A stretch of 64,000 bases of DNA from Ustulina deusta (lineage: Eukaryota > Ascomycota > Sordariomycetes > Xylariales > Xylariaceae), in NCBI GenBank assembly GCA_023159155.1, contig JAJNNX010000022.1, forward strand, positions 186,001 through 250,000, written 5' to 3'. The position numbers were made by a program, and so were the translations under genes. Shown here in pieces: positions 23,553-33,872 of this stretch. The notes under the pieces are model-generated. The model was not told the origin of the DNA and ran no database searches. It saw nothing but the letters and a program-made list of their open reading frames with translations. Every line of letters starts with the position of its first letter. Position 1 is the stretch's first letter.

Positions 23553-24305
23553 CTTCGGTTCTTTTCTCTTTTCGATTCACAGTACAGCGCTCGAGGGCTC
23601 GCCTGGCCTGGTAGCCAGCTCGATACAGCAGACTTGGAGGCTCGACCTGGAGGCTCGACTTGGAAGCTCTCTACCCAGGGAGGCGGGGGAAGGAAACAAT
23701 GGGAACAGAGGCGCCACGGGTTTGCGGCGCAACGACGGGTTCGGAGTTGAATTTTGTTCCGTTGATGATACTGCTCGCTCGCTCGCGCACCTGTGATCTA
23801 TTCCCAACGAACTCTGGGGGCTGGGATTGATGGCTCTCACGATAGATGGCTGGTTTTGGTGCTAACCTAACTTAACCGGATATGTGGGGAGCATAGGGAC
23901 CGCGACCTCCAGGGTAGGTCTTCCTAGTGTAGGTAGGTAGTCTAAACTGCCTGCTTATATAAGCAATATACACTGGGTACCTCAGGCACGTCAGAAAAAA
24001 TGCTTGCAGAAATACACCTTTAAACTTATCCAATTCAATTCAATTCAATTCAATAACTGCACGAGGTACAATTGGACAGTGCCCCTCACGGTGGCTCCCA
24101 TGTCAATTAAGTACCTATAGGTACTCCATCCCTTCCCTTCTCCAACACCGCTACCCAATGCTGCAACACAACTAGTTTACAACCATGATTAATATTTATT
24201 TCGTAAGATTGAAGGCTTCAAAGGTTGAGCAGCCACCTCCTCACAGTAGTGGATTTTCCCATCCAAAACAGCTGAAATCAATCAATTGATCTGATTGCAT
24301 ACGAT
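23553..24305. other. Intergenic region with a short simple repeat
   Basis: No gene is seen. It contains about five tandem copies of a CAATT unit near 24029-24053 and a TACCTATAGGTA palindrome near 24113. Confidence 0.6.
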
Positions 24306-25686
24306 CTAAGATGGTGCCACATTACTGAATTCCTCCAATATTTCCTTGACATTTTCATAGGAATCGAACCACTGTTTGGCTCTGAGTGCTGTGTTTTCGA
24401 CATAGTCTTCGACCTCAGTCATCTGTGATGTCACATAAGCATCAGCCTCATCGTGGCCTGTTGCCATGAACCACTGAACGCCTTCCAGAGCCTCGCGGTA
24501 CATGTCGCTCGTGACATAAGTGGGATTGGGATTGGGATTGGGATTTGCTCCGGCCACCTTGTGCCACGGATCGACTTCCATCAGCTTCACCACGAAGTTC
24601 TTCAGGCGCCCTGTGTATTTCGTGTTTTTCAGATTGGCCCGGGCCGGCTGTGACTGTATCCTTTTCACATGTTCGCCTCCCTTAGGCGTAATCATCATGG
24701 CCTGTATGATTTCACCGAGAGCCCGATATTCACTGACCATGGTATAGGGTTGATTGGGCTTGTCTCCACGTCAGCCCGAGCCCGTATAGTATCTACGATG
24801 ACAAACTTACTTGATAGGGATAGATGCTGCCCCAGCTGGTGTCAAGGGTAATCAAGTCCTGGAGGGGTGTGACATCCTGACTCGGATGTGGACCGATTAC
24901 CTTGGAGAAGGCTGGCACGTGTTTATCTCCAGCAGTCTGGCAGTGCCCCGAAACAAATAGGCGTCCGTAGTTACCGAGTTTTACAGGCCCATACCACTCC
25001 CTACGCCGGGGATAGCCTATGAATATATTTTGGGGGGTGATGTCACGATGCAACATGGGCGACCAGTCTAGGTCTTCGTTCAGTCTCTTCCACCCGTGTT
25101 CGTCCAACACCACGTCACGGACACCGTCATGCAGCCAGGTGAGGGCTCTCAGCACCGAGGTCAGAACATGCCAGCAGAAGGATTCTGGTAAAAACTGAGG
25201 GTCCTCCTGCTTCCCAGAGGCAGGGGGTGCGTCTTCCATTCTCGTGTCCCCATCCTCACTTTCTAGTTTTGGCGAAGAAGGACGATCTTGAGGACGTGGT
25301 TGCGGGGGGACGAGGAGGTTCCCGATATTACCAGCATCGCAATAGTCCCAGACAGTGAACCACCGTTTGCGGTTGAATTTACCCGAGCTGGAGAACTGGA
25401 GGGCGAAGGAATCGACCAAAGACACCAAATTTGGGTGGTTCAAAACTGCCTTGACTTTCTCGATCAAGTCCTCCCCGTCGGGCCCCAGCAAATGACCATA
25501 GTCTGTTAGTTCCCAGTCATCCCCATCAGCGTTGGCGAAAAATATATCTGTGATATCTTGAGCAAGATACTCCATCCGGTCGCTCTTGCGGGATATCTTC
25601 CAGACATCGGGTGATATTTCGGTAATGAAATCATATTTCAGCCCGTTGTTTTCATTATCGGTGTAGGGATTTTTGAAGGCCGCCAT
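24306..25686 (-). CDS. Protein-kinase-fold protein, probable pseudokinase
   Basis: Exons 25686-24811 and 24758-24306 close in frame to 442 residues; the 52-nt intron has donor GTAAGT, branch GCTGAC and an apparent AAG acceptor. A longer frame opens at 25914, but ATG 25686 starts the conserved-looking part (MAAFKNPYTDNEN). Kinase landmarks are visible but damaged. The glycine-loop region reads EISPDVWKISRKSD without glycines. The VAIK lysine position reads YLAQD (about residue 41). The catalytic loop is intact as LHRDITPQN (near 209). The DFG position reads LGNYG (near 238). A hydrophobic helix with CWHVLTSVLRALTWLHDG fits the E/F helices. Two of the residues needed to bind MgATP are replaced, so catalysis is doubtful. 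A run of NP dipeptides near the C-terminus comes from a GGGATT DNA repeat. It resembles fungal expanded kinase-like families; its partners are unknown. Confidence 0.8.
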
Positions 25687-26212
25687 GGCTGTGACTTGCC
25701 CGAATCCAAAGAACACGAATGGAAAGAGGAACAATTCGGTAAATAAGGGAAAGGAAATAACGGAGAGTAAAGGATGCGAACATGCATTTTGATGAACTTT
25801 CAGAGGGAACTCTGGAGCCCATGTCTGAATGCCTTTGTCCACAACAGTCGAGGGGTGGATCACATTCCAAAGCGGCATTTCCCAAAAACGGCCAATTGGG
25901 ATCTCTTTATTCATCAGGAGACATTCTACCTCTAGGGCGGTAGGAAGCGATTTAGCTGCGGGCGCTCGACAATAGTATCAATGTTAGAGGATACCAAATA
26001 CGCCCGTATGAATACGTGAACGACAAGTTTCCCGAAATGCGCATATCAGCCAGTATAGCTAGTCTAGACAAGCTACAGCTCCTTTACGTGGAAGAAGGAC
26101 GACTAAAAATATTATTCAGGCGTATACATCTCTTGTCTAATCGCTGCTATCTAATGGCAAGAAGATAATATATGGCTTTAATACGAGTACTTACGAAGAT
26201 GAAGCCACCGGT
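25687..26212. other. Upstream region of the pseudokinase gene
   Basis: It contains an in-frame upstream extension of the kinase frame to 25914 that I do not regard as translated, because it lacks kinase-like sequence. Otherwise AT-rich and non-coding. Confidence 0.5.
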
Positions 26213-26599
26213 ATGGTGCAAGGTGGGTTGGCACATACCTGCAGAGAAAAGTGGGTTTGTGATAGTATCAACAGCGTAAGTTTTGAATATTCAATCATCG
26301 AAAGCGGTGAAGATCTATATACGCAAAGAGAATGGTGTCGGCAGGCTACACCTTGCCCAGCCAAAAACGAGTTCGGAATTTATATTTCTCCTTCTACATA
26401 TATGGAATCGTGGCGTTGTGTAGCCAAAACTAGAGGAGATCGTCTATTGAAGTATAGATTGTTTCGGTCACCTACGGACGGAAGTTGGTCGAAACCAACA
26501 GGTATCAAAGCCTGGGATAAACTCGAGTGTATCTCGGATAACCATGCGCGTTTTTGCAGGCTGGCGGCTATTTGGTTGGAGGATAACTCTGAAAATTAA
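26213..26599 (+). CDS. Small cysteine-containing hypothetical protein (doubtful)
   Basis: Open frame of 128 codons in AT-rich DNA. It has seven cysteines, four of them in the first 48 residues, and several Trp residues, but no signal peptide in this frame. A good donor-like GTAAGT lies inside it (about 26275), so it may be part of a spliced gene or a chance frame. I recognise no family. It could be the mature part of a secreted protein whose first exon I could not find, or non-coding. Confidence 0.25.
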   Translation: MVQGGLAHTCREKWVCDSINSVSFEYSIIESGEDLYTQREWCRQATPCPAKNEFGIYISPSTYMESWRCVAKTRGDRLLKYRLFRSPTDGSWSKPTGIKAWDKLECISDNHARFCRLAAIWLEDNSEN

Positions 26600-28013
26600 A
26601 CGCGCGCTCAATGTACATGATGATATGTCTTGACTACGAATATAGCCTGGGCGGAAGATAGAATGCGGGTTATCTGTGCAACGAGAGCCACAGATCCTCC
26701 TTGGTTCGACATCGCGTTGCTACATAGGTATTGTCGGAAAAGCGAGAAGCGAAGGGGATTGGCGCCGGACCACACAAAATGAGCGGGTACCTTGCATAGA
26801 TAGTGTAGAGTGGGGCTTCGGGAACACCAACACTCCACTAACACAGAGGGACATCCCAATCCGGCGCCAATCCAGGACCAGCCTATCTGATCCACCCCAC
26901 CAATGTTCTTTAAGCTGTGGCCAATTGAATCGCGTGGGTCGGTCTTACGCGCACGAAGCGGGTCACGAGCGGGTCAAACAAGACCCCTGGACAGTTGACC
27001 CTGTAGTGGACTAGTGTCCGTCCTGAAGGTCGAAACACGCCAGGTCCCCTCTCCTTAAGAGGCCTCTGACGCCTGCTGTCCACATTTCCCCTTTCCGAGA
27101 TGCTCGTTGGGTTCTCTTCCACAAGGTGTTGTCGTACCTACTTAGTGTACTGCGTAGACCAGCAGAGCTGCATTGCCATTGACAGTTTTTGTCAACTTGA
27201 TACGCTCTCCTGCGTAGGTTGACTACTCTAGCACGTCGTCCCGTCTTTCTTTTCACCAATTCCTGTACCGGCACAAACAACCCTGAATATTCGGGCGCCG
27301 AGCACTCTTTATTCCCTACCCCACAACACATTGACGTGACATCTGACCCTGGCGGCAGTTGTTCCTGTGTTGCCATCCGATATCTCCAGACTTGGCCGCG
27401 ACCACCACCGTCTTGCCTCCAACTTTCCCACACTCAAGACGATCAAACTTGGCCCGACCGCTTACGTTCTTTTTTCTCCCCTTCTTACCACCCCTGTCCT
27501 TCCTCTCAGCACAGCTTGTAGAGTCGTGGTGGTTGGAACCACACGACCTTGTCATCTTCACCTGAGGTGGTGTTCGAATAGCGGTGGTCTCTGATACTTC
27601 GGGAATGCCTTTCCGCTGATATCCCGACCGACGATACCTGTACACGGCATTCTCAACAGCAACACCCTTCTTACGCTCATTTACTACTTCTACCCATACT
27701 TCGTTTATCTTCAATTCCTCCTCAGCCGCAGCGTCTCCTTTTTATCTGCTCAAAAGCACAGTCGTATACTTCGCAGGCGAGGGACGACTGTGCGCGACGG
27801 CGGGACCGCCTCCACGACTACCATTTTCAAATCACTGGCGGATTGGTCCATTGATTCACGACGGCAATAGCGATAGCGGATTCGCTTTCTTTTTACTTTA
27901 ACGAAGCAGCTTTTGATACCCCTCATCGACTGCGTCGATTTCACGATTCGTTGAAAATATCCGATACATTGAAACTTTGATCACAACTTGGGGTTTCATT
28001 ACGACTGAGCAAG
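26600..28013. other. Long leader/promoter of the Kch-like gene
   Basis: Several open frames on both strands here have no family features. From about 27230 the plus strand is strongly C/T-rich, typical of the transcribed leader of highly expressed fungal genes. Short ATG-initiated frames in it could be upstream ORFs. Confidence 0.45.
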
Positions 28014-29863
28014 ATGATGTTCCTTGGTACCACGCGAAAAGCGGCGGAAATTCGGCCGGAACAACAATGGGATGCTATTGTTAGTGATCGATGCCTCCTC
28101 CAAGTGTATTCGCATTATTGATTATCTTTTTACAGAGCCTCCGAGACTTCAAATCATCCTCGTTTTTTGCCTGCTTGGCTTATGGCTACCTCTACTTCTC
28201 TATCATACTCTCCTTGGCTGTGTATGGTGTCGATATTTTCACTGCCATCAACTTACTGGCCTTCAACCAGTGGTCCTCGTCCATCGAACCTACTCAGCTA
28301 CTCACTTTTGATCAAACGAAATGGATTTTCGCTGGCACCATTATTGCCAGTTTCGTCAATCTTGTCTTCGAACATTTTCGTGCTTGGCGTGTTATGAAAC
28401 GTGGTAGTGTTGCCGAATGTTATCTCGACACTCTAGCTGTCCGTTTAGAAAGTACTCGGGTTTTTGGCAAGGGTCAAGGCTGGAGGCGCTTTCTGGTTTT
28501 CGCAGAACTGACCAAGTCAAAGAAAGGCGCTGAATACGTTGCATTATTCTCATACTTCAGCTTACAGTGTGAGTACACCCACTCCTTATCCATGACGAAT
28601 GTAGGTATAGTGCGCAGAAGTCACTAATTTTGTTCAGCTTGGATTCGAGTGCTTGTCTGCTCTGGCCCTCGCCAAGCAGTGAATGCCTTGACGCTTTATG
28701 GTGTTTATACACTCAATCTTACTCCAACCGATGCTTCGTCATTCGAAAGCACCGTGGGGGGCTTCTTCTCTAACATACGGGCACTAGCGGCAGAGAATAC
28801 CCAACAAGCTGTGATACTGTCAGGCATGCTGTTCACTCTAGTTATTTGGATTTTCTCTTTCTTGTTTCTGCTGCTTGGGATACTCTTCTACGTCTTTTTC
28901 CTCTGGCACTACATTCCTCGTCAGGACGGTGGTTTACATGGCTACTGTGAACGCAAAGTCAACAAGAGATTAAAGGGTATTGTTACGAAGAAGATCAATA
29001 AGGCTCTAGCGAAAGAAGATTGGAAACGAGCACACGGCAAGGCTTCTATATCTACAGGCGAGCAACTAAATCTTGAACGACAGGCGACCTTGCCTTCCTT
29101 CATGGATGTCGAAAAGGGCGATGCGCTACCTGAGATGCCGATGTTGAATCGAAACGATACTATGGCGACTCTTCCTGTGTATACTTCACGGCCAGGTACC
29201 CCAGGGAGTATCGAACTTGGCTCGCTGGATCAAAAACGACCTCTGCCCGCACGACAAGCCACGAATGGCACGAGCGCATCAGCCAATAGTTATTCTTCTC
29301 GCGCTCCACTAGTACCGAGTGCCGCTGAGATGGGTTTCGATCGATCGGCATCACCCGCTCCAACAATCCCAAATGTTGAGTTTAACAGCTACCAAGGGCC
29401 ACCGCGACTAGGGACAAACGGGGGCTTCAATCGTGAACCGTCGACCAGTGGTTTACGCTCTCTCGACACGTTACCATCCATGCCTGAGCGTGTCCGCTCC
29501 CCAGCCTCGGGTCCAGATGGGTTTAATGGGTTGTCGTCATACTCAATGAATGAGCAGAAATTGCCGAACCGTCCTTCCTACAACGAGGGTCGGTCTGTCC
29601 CAGGATCTTCAATGTACTCAAGTCGTGGCCCCCACTCAGGCTCGGTACCATCCGGTTATCAGAGTCCTGGTCCAAATGGCCCAGGTTACCCGCCCGCTCG
29701 AAGTGCCACGGCTCTACCACCTCGACAACAACGGTTCCAACCTCAACGAAATATGACGGCGCCGCAGCCAATGCGCCGGGGAGATTTTCCCGGTAACGCA
29801 GGAATGAATGTGGGCCAGAGAAGTTATGGCGATGGATATAATTACGACTATTCGAGATATTGA
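28014..29863 (+). CDS. Kch1/Prm6-family membrane protein (low-affinity potassium influx)
   Basis: Exons 28014-28079, 28136-28568 and 28638-29863 close in frame to 574 residues; introns are 56 and 69 nt. The N-terminus is MMFLGTTRKAAEIRPEQQWDAI, joined directly to SLRDFKSSSFFACLAYGYLYFS, the family start. About four hydrophobic segments lie in the first 300 residues, including LAVYGVDIFTAINLLAF, the FAGTIIASFVNLVFEHFRAWR region and LVIWIFSFLFLLLGILFYVFFL. These are followed by LWHYIPRQDGGLHGYCERKVNKRL, a strong family signature. The rest is a Ser/Pro-rich cytosolic tail ending in Tyr/Asp/Gly repeats. In budding yeast, Kch1 and Prm6 sit in the plasma membrane, promote K+ uptake, and activate the high-affinity calcium system during pheromone response. 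The same role here is inferred. ATG 28014 and 28017 are adjacent. Confidence 0.88.
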
Positions 29864-30947
29864 TATTTCGGAAGAGTCCATGATGGAACTTGGAAAGGAA
29901 TGAATTGCTATAGCCTATCAAGGTTATTGTACAATATTTACTTGTGATGTCATTTTACTAGGTCCCTTACGTGAGGTTTCATTCGTGAACCACGGGGTTC
30001 TAAGGACTGAGTTGTCTCATAGTGATAGAGGAGAGATTTATGTCTCCTTAGGTACGATATGAGAGACACTGTAGATGAGATTCAGGAAGATAGCGATAGC
30101 ACGGAATTGCCATTCATACATTACGATTTATGACATTGTAGTACCTATCTCGTGTTCTAGCTGGTGAATGCCTTGGTGCCCACACCGCGCGAATAGAATT
30201 CGCGGGGTTTGTCGGTGATGCTACCTACGGTAAACCATGATTATCTGGATAAGACCTCAGTAGCCTATCTACAACTACTTGCCTTTCCTAGTTGGGCTCG
30301 GCGAAGAGGAAGCCAAGACAGCAAAACTGCCTTTACCAATTGCAGACTTCTCATACTACAACTGAAGGCTAATCCCACTCCTCCGCCTCTCACTAATCTA
30401 GGTATATTTCCTCGGGATTTGATGGTGCATATAGTCTGGCGCGCCCTTTCTCGGATTTATAAGCTTGCAGCACGCTACCGCAATATAGCGCCTCTGCGTG
30501 CCCCCCGACTCGATCACGGAATAATCGCTTGAGGAGTCGCCACAACTAGATACCTGCTCACCTACTAACCTCGATGTGTAATCCAAAATGCCTTTTGAAG
30601 GCCTGGTGCTTGACGTCAGTGCATTTATCTACTTCGGTAACGGACTAGTTTCGTTCGTTTATTGACCGACATATAAGATAACGGCGGAGGGCTAAGTGTT
30701 TCATACTCATTACTTGGATTTGTAGTAGTATTTTTTCACCCACATGCCTAGCATTCGTATCCCTACTATCTATCGAGCTATTTAGTGCATAGTTAGTTGT
30801 TTGAATTGTTCAAAGACGTCATAATAATTCCGGGTCCGTCGACTTGCCGCACCATCACGACGTGAGCTCTTATCGGCTTATTCTACTTTCAGTATACTCA
30901 CTCTACTTCGCTACAAGTCGACTATTCCCCATTCGCGGGCGCGAACC
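29864..30947. other. Intergenic region between Kch-like and PNPOx-reductase genes
   Basis: No supportable gene. The small open frame near 30209-30532 has no family features. Confidence 0.55.
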
Positions 30948-33020
30948 ATGACCACTCTCGCTGTCTTGCACTCACAGTGGCATCCCGGTGAGGAGGCTGT
31001 TCAGCGCATGCTAGGAGTACCTGGTCGGGAGAATCCTACAGTTCACGGACTAAAGCAAGCACATGGCTATCGCGTCAATGTCTCACCTCTCGTAGCCTTT
31101 GGGACTCTTGACGAGCATGGACGTCCGTGGGCTACTGTTTGGGGCGGCGAGGCGGGCTTTTGCCGCCCCATTGCGGAGAACGTGCTCGGTGTGAATACCA
31201 ATGCCGATGCGCGGTTTGACCCCGTAATGCAAGCGCTGTTCGCCGTCCCTGGCGATGCGGGAAAGCCGGGCGCTAAGGGGAGCGAGGTGGGGTCTAGAGA
31301 GAGACAAATCGTCAACGGTGAGGTCATCAAGCCCGAAGGGAGAAAGGTCATGGCCGCGTTGTCTATCGACCTAGAGACGCGCGATCGTGTCAAGCTCGCT
31401 GGCCGCTTCATCGCGGGCTCCACGATAGGGACAACGCCCGGGGTGGCGAACTTGCAGATGGCGTTTGCAGTCGAGGAGGCGCTGGGAAATTGCCCCAAGT
31501 ATCTGAATAAAAAACGCATTGTGCCTCACGTCCCGACACCCGAACTAGTGCGGATTGCGGGTTTTTCTGTCGACAACGGACTTCCGCTCCCGCAGGAGGC
31601 GGTCGAGTTGATTGCGAAGGCGGACTTGTTCTTCATCGCTAGTAAGCATGGAGACGGCAGCATGGATGTCAACCATCGTGGTGGAGCTCCAGGGTTCTTG
31701 CGTGTATTCCGGAACCGGGAATCCGAGGCTAACAGCGATGCAGCTGGTGATGGAGGCCTCGTGCTTGTTTACCCGGAATACTCGGGCAATCGCCTATATC
31801 AGACGCTAGGGAACCTGAGCGAAGATCCGGTTGCTGGGCTTGTTATACCTGATTTCGACACGTGCGATGTACTCTACCTGACAGGACGGACGACGATTCT
31901 CGTTGCTGAGCGTGCGGCGGCGTACATGCCGCGTGCGAAACTCGCCGTCCGTATTGATGTTACCGAGGCAAGGTTCGTTCGCGGCGGGCTCCCGTTCCGC
32001 GGGAGCGTGATTGATTATTCCCCTTATAATCCTCCTGTAAGGCCTCTTGCTATGGAGAAGAAGGAGAGCCACGAAGACGGGACCGCAAATGCTATCGCTG
32101 TGGCTACAATGCTAACAAGACAGGTTATCACGCCTACGATCTCGCGGTACGTCTTCAGGCTAATACCAGCAAAGAGTGGGGGAGGAAGGGAAAAGGGGAT
32201 TGAAAATGGCCTACGCGCCTGGTACCCTGGTCAACATGTTACGTTCGATTTCTCCTCTGAGCTCGATCATGGATACTCGCATATGCGGGACGACGACCCG
32301 CAGAGCCTGAACGATGATTTCGTACGCACGTTCACAGTCAGCGCACCTTTGAATCCTCAGGATCTTGCGGAAGTGGAGACTGTGACGGCCGATAATGGAG
32401 GAGTCTCTGCTGCGTCTGAACTACGTGTACTACGTGATGGCGCGCAGCCGGAACTCGAGATGGTTGTCAGGAGACATGGATCCGCGACGGCGCTCCTTGC
32501 AAGTTGGAACTTGCGCGTCCCGCTTGAGATACCCGTTCTCGGATTTGGCGGGGTTGAGGACTTCCGCATGCCGGCATCTGGCGTAAACAGCGAGACGGGC
32601 AACAGAGAGAGCGTGTTCGTTGCTGGTGGCGTAGGTATCACGCCGCTTCTGGCACAAGCTCGTGGTGTGCTGGGACCAGATGGCAAGAAGGAGAAGGGTA
32701 GGCTCCAGGTCCTCTGGAGTTTACGGGCCGAGGACTTGCCTCTTGCTGTGGATGCGTTTACCAAAATCGATGGCCTCGGGCATGTTACGAAGCTCTTCGT
32801 TACGGGTTCGTTGGACGATGCTCGAGATGGAAGGGATTTGAATACGGTGAAGGCCCTTGGAGCTGGAGTCGTGGAGAGGAGGATGGCGAAGGATGATGTC
32901 GTGGAGACTGGAGAGAAAGGGAAGAGGAAGTTCTTCTGCTGCACAGGCCCAGCCATGATGAAAGCTCTTTTGCAGTGGACGGAAGGCGAAGAAGTCGCGT
33001 TTGAAAGCTTTGAATATTGA
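30948..33020 (+). CDS. Flavoprotein fusion: PNPOx-like domain plus ferredoxin-reductase-type FAD/NAD domain
   Basis: Intronless, 690 residues. The N-terminal half (about 30-230) has the split-barrel pattern of pyridoxamine-phosphate-oxidase-like flavin proteins: SPLVAFGTLDEHGRPWATVWGG, then IDLETRDRVKLAGRF, then ADLFFIASKHGDGSMDVNHRGG, then YPEYSGNRLYQTLGNL. The C-terminal half has an FNR-like module: WYPGQHVTFDF near 427, the flavin-binding RTFTVSAP near 459, the pyridine-nucleotide motif VFVAGGVGITPL near 555, and a CCTGPAMM segment near the end. No C-terminal 2Fe-2S cysteine cluster is seen, unlike some bacterial relatives. It probably passes electrons from NAD(P)H through FAD to a second flavin or an external acceptor; the substrate is unknown. 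GC content is higher than in its flanks. Confidence 0.86.
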   Translation: MTTLAVLHSQWHPGEEAVQRMLGVPGRENPTVHGLKQAHGYRVNVSPLVAFGTLDEHGRPWATVWGGEAGFCRPIAENVLGVNTNADARFDPVMQALFAVPGDAGKPGAKGSEVGSRERQIVNGEVIKPEGRKVMAALSIDLETRDRVKLAGRFIAGSTIGTTPGVANLQMAFAVEEALGNCPKYLNKKRIVPHVPTPELVRIAGFSVDNGLPLPQEAVELIAKADLFFIASKHGDGSMDVNHRGGAPGFLRVFRNRESEANSDAAGDGGLVLVYPEYSGNRLYQTLGNLSEDPVAGLVIPDFDTCDVLYLTGRTTILVAERAAAYMPRAKLAVRIDVTEARFVRGGLPFRGSVIDYSPYNPPVRPLAMEKKESHEDGTANAIAVATMLTRQVITPTISRYVFRLIPAKSGGGREKGIENGLRAWYPGQHVTFDFSSELDHGYSHMRDDDPQSLNDDFVRTFTVSAPLNPQDLAEVETVTADNGGVSAASELRVLRDGAQPELEMVVRRHGSATALLASWNLRVPLEIPVLGFGGVEDFRMPASGVNSETGNRESVFVAGGVGITPLLAQARGVLGPDGKKEKGRLQVLWSLRAEDLPLAVDAFTKIDGLGHVTKLFVTGSLDDARDGRDLNTVKALGAGVVERRMAKDDVVETGEKGKRKFFCCTGPAMMKALLQWTEGEEVAFESFEY

Positions 33021-33872
33021 TTCTGGATGTATGCGAGGCGTTTCGGGGGTTTGGTTATGAGGGTTTGTGAAAGCAATCGAGGGTTTTTGGAGCTGATTTA
33101 AAGTTCAGACCTGATGAGTAGGTACTACCCAAGGTTCAGCTAATTAGGTACCTAGCTAAGTACACGTGAACTACCTATAAATTCTGCTGTTTATAAAAGG
33201 CCATCTTAGGCTAACATGTTCCCTTTCATATCTGATTCAGTGTATTAGACAGGGACTCAAAGGAGGTAGCTGGGCAGTTGTTGCATTGGAAAAGCCCTTT
33301 TGCTTTCTTGAAGTTACCTCAAATAAGGCGATGGTGATACAACATCCAAGTACACACTAGCTTCTTACTATGTAGTATACATAGGTAGTACTGTTGGTAA
33401 GTTACTTACCTACGCATGTGCCTGCCTAAGGGGGTAATGTACAGCGATTACACGTGCTGCCAACACTTTCACACTTTCAATTAGGTACTAGAAACTCATC
33501 AACAGGACCCCAAGCTACAATGTCGCCCACTAAGCCCCGCCAAGCCCGCACTTGTGGCCGAGGCGGGCCTTGGCAGGTCCGGTGTGTGGTGGGTCCTGTG
33601 GAGGGTTCCACCTGCATCTGATGACGCAGGACATTGGCCGCCAAAACCCGATTTGGCATGGGCTCTCCCGAAGTACCTCGTTCATCCATCCATCAGCATC
33701 AGCATCGGCATAATCGTCATCGTCACCATCATCATCATCACCATTCCCAACCATCGATCCCCATCGTATCTCAACTTACCACTTCCGCTCGCATAAACAG
33801 ACAGATATCTCGCCTATCGACTGCACGCCTATGCTGTTGCCATCGTCTCCGCAGCAGCAATAGGGTGCAACT
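33021..33872. other. Intergenic region upstream of the NPC1-like gene
   Basis: It contains TAGGTACCTA near 33147 and an interrupted CAT/CATCAC trinucleotide tract at about 33688-33750. The tract creates histidine-rich open frames that I do not accept as genes. Confidence 0.6.

Noticed and set aside
25687..25914. N-terminal extension of the pseudokinase to ATG 25914
   Set aside because: The added residues are hydrophobic and unlike kinase N-termini; ATG 25686 begins the family-like part.
27011..27433. 140-codon minus-strand frame
   Set aside because: It is the reverse complement of the C/T-rich leader of the Kch-like gene and has only basic low-complexity sequence.
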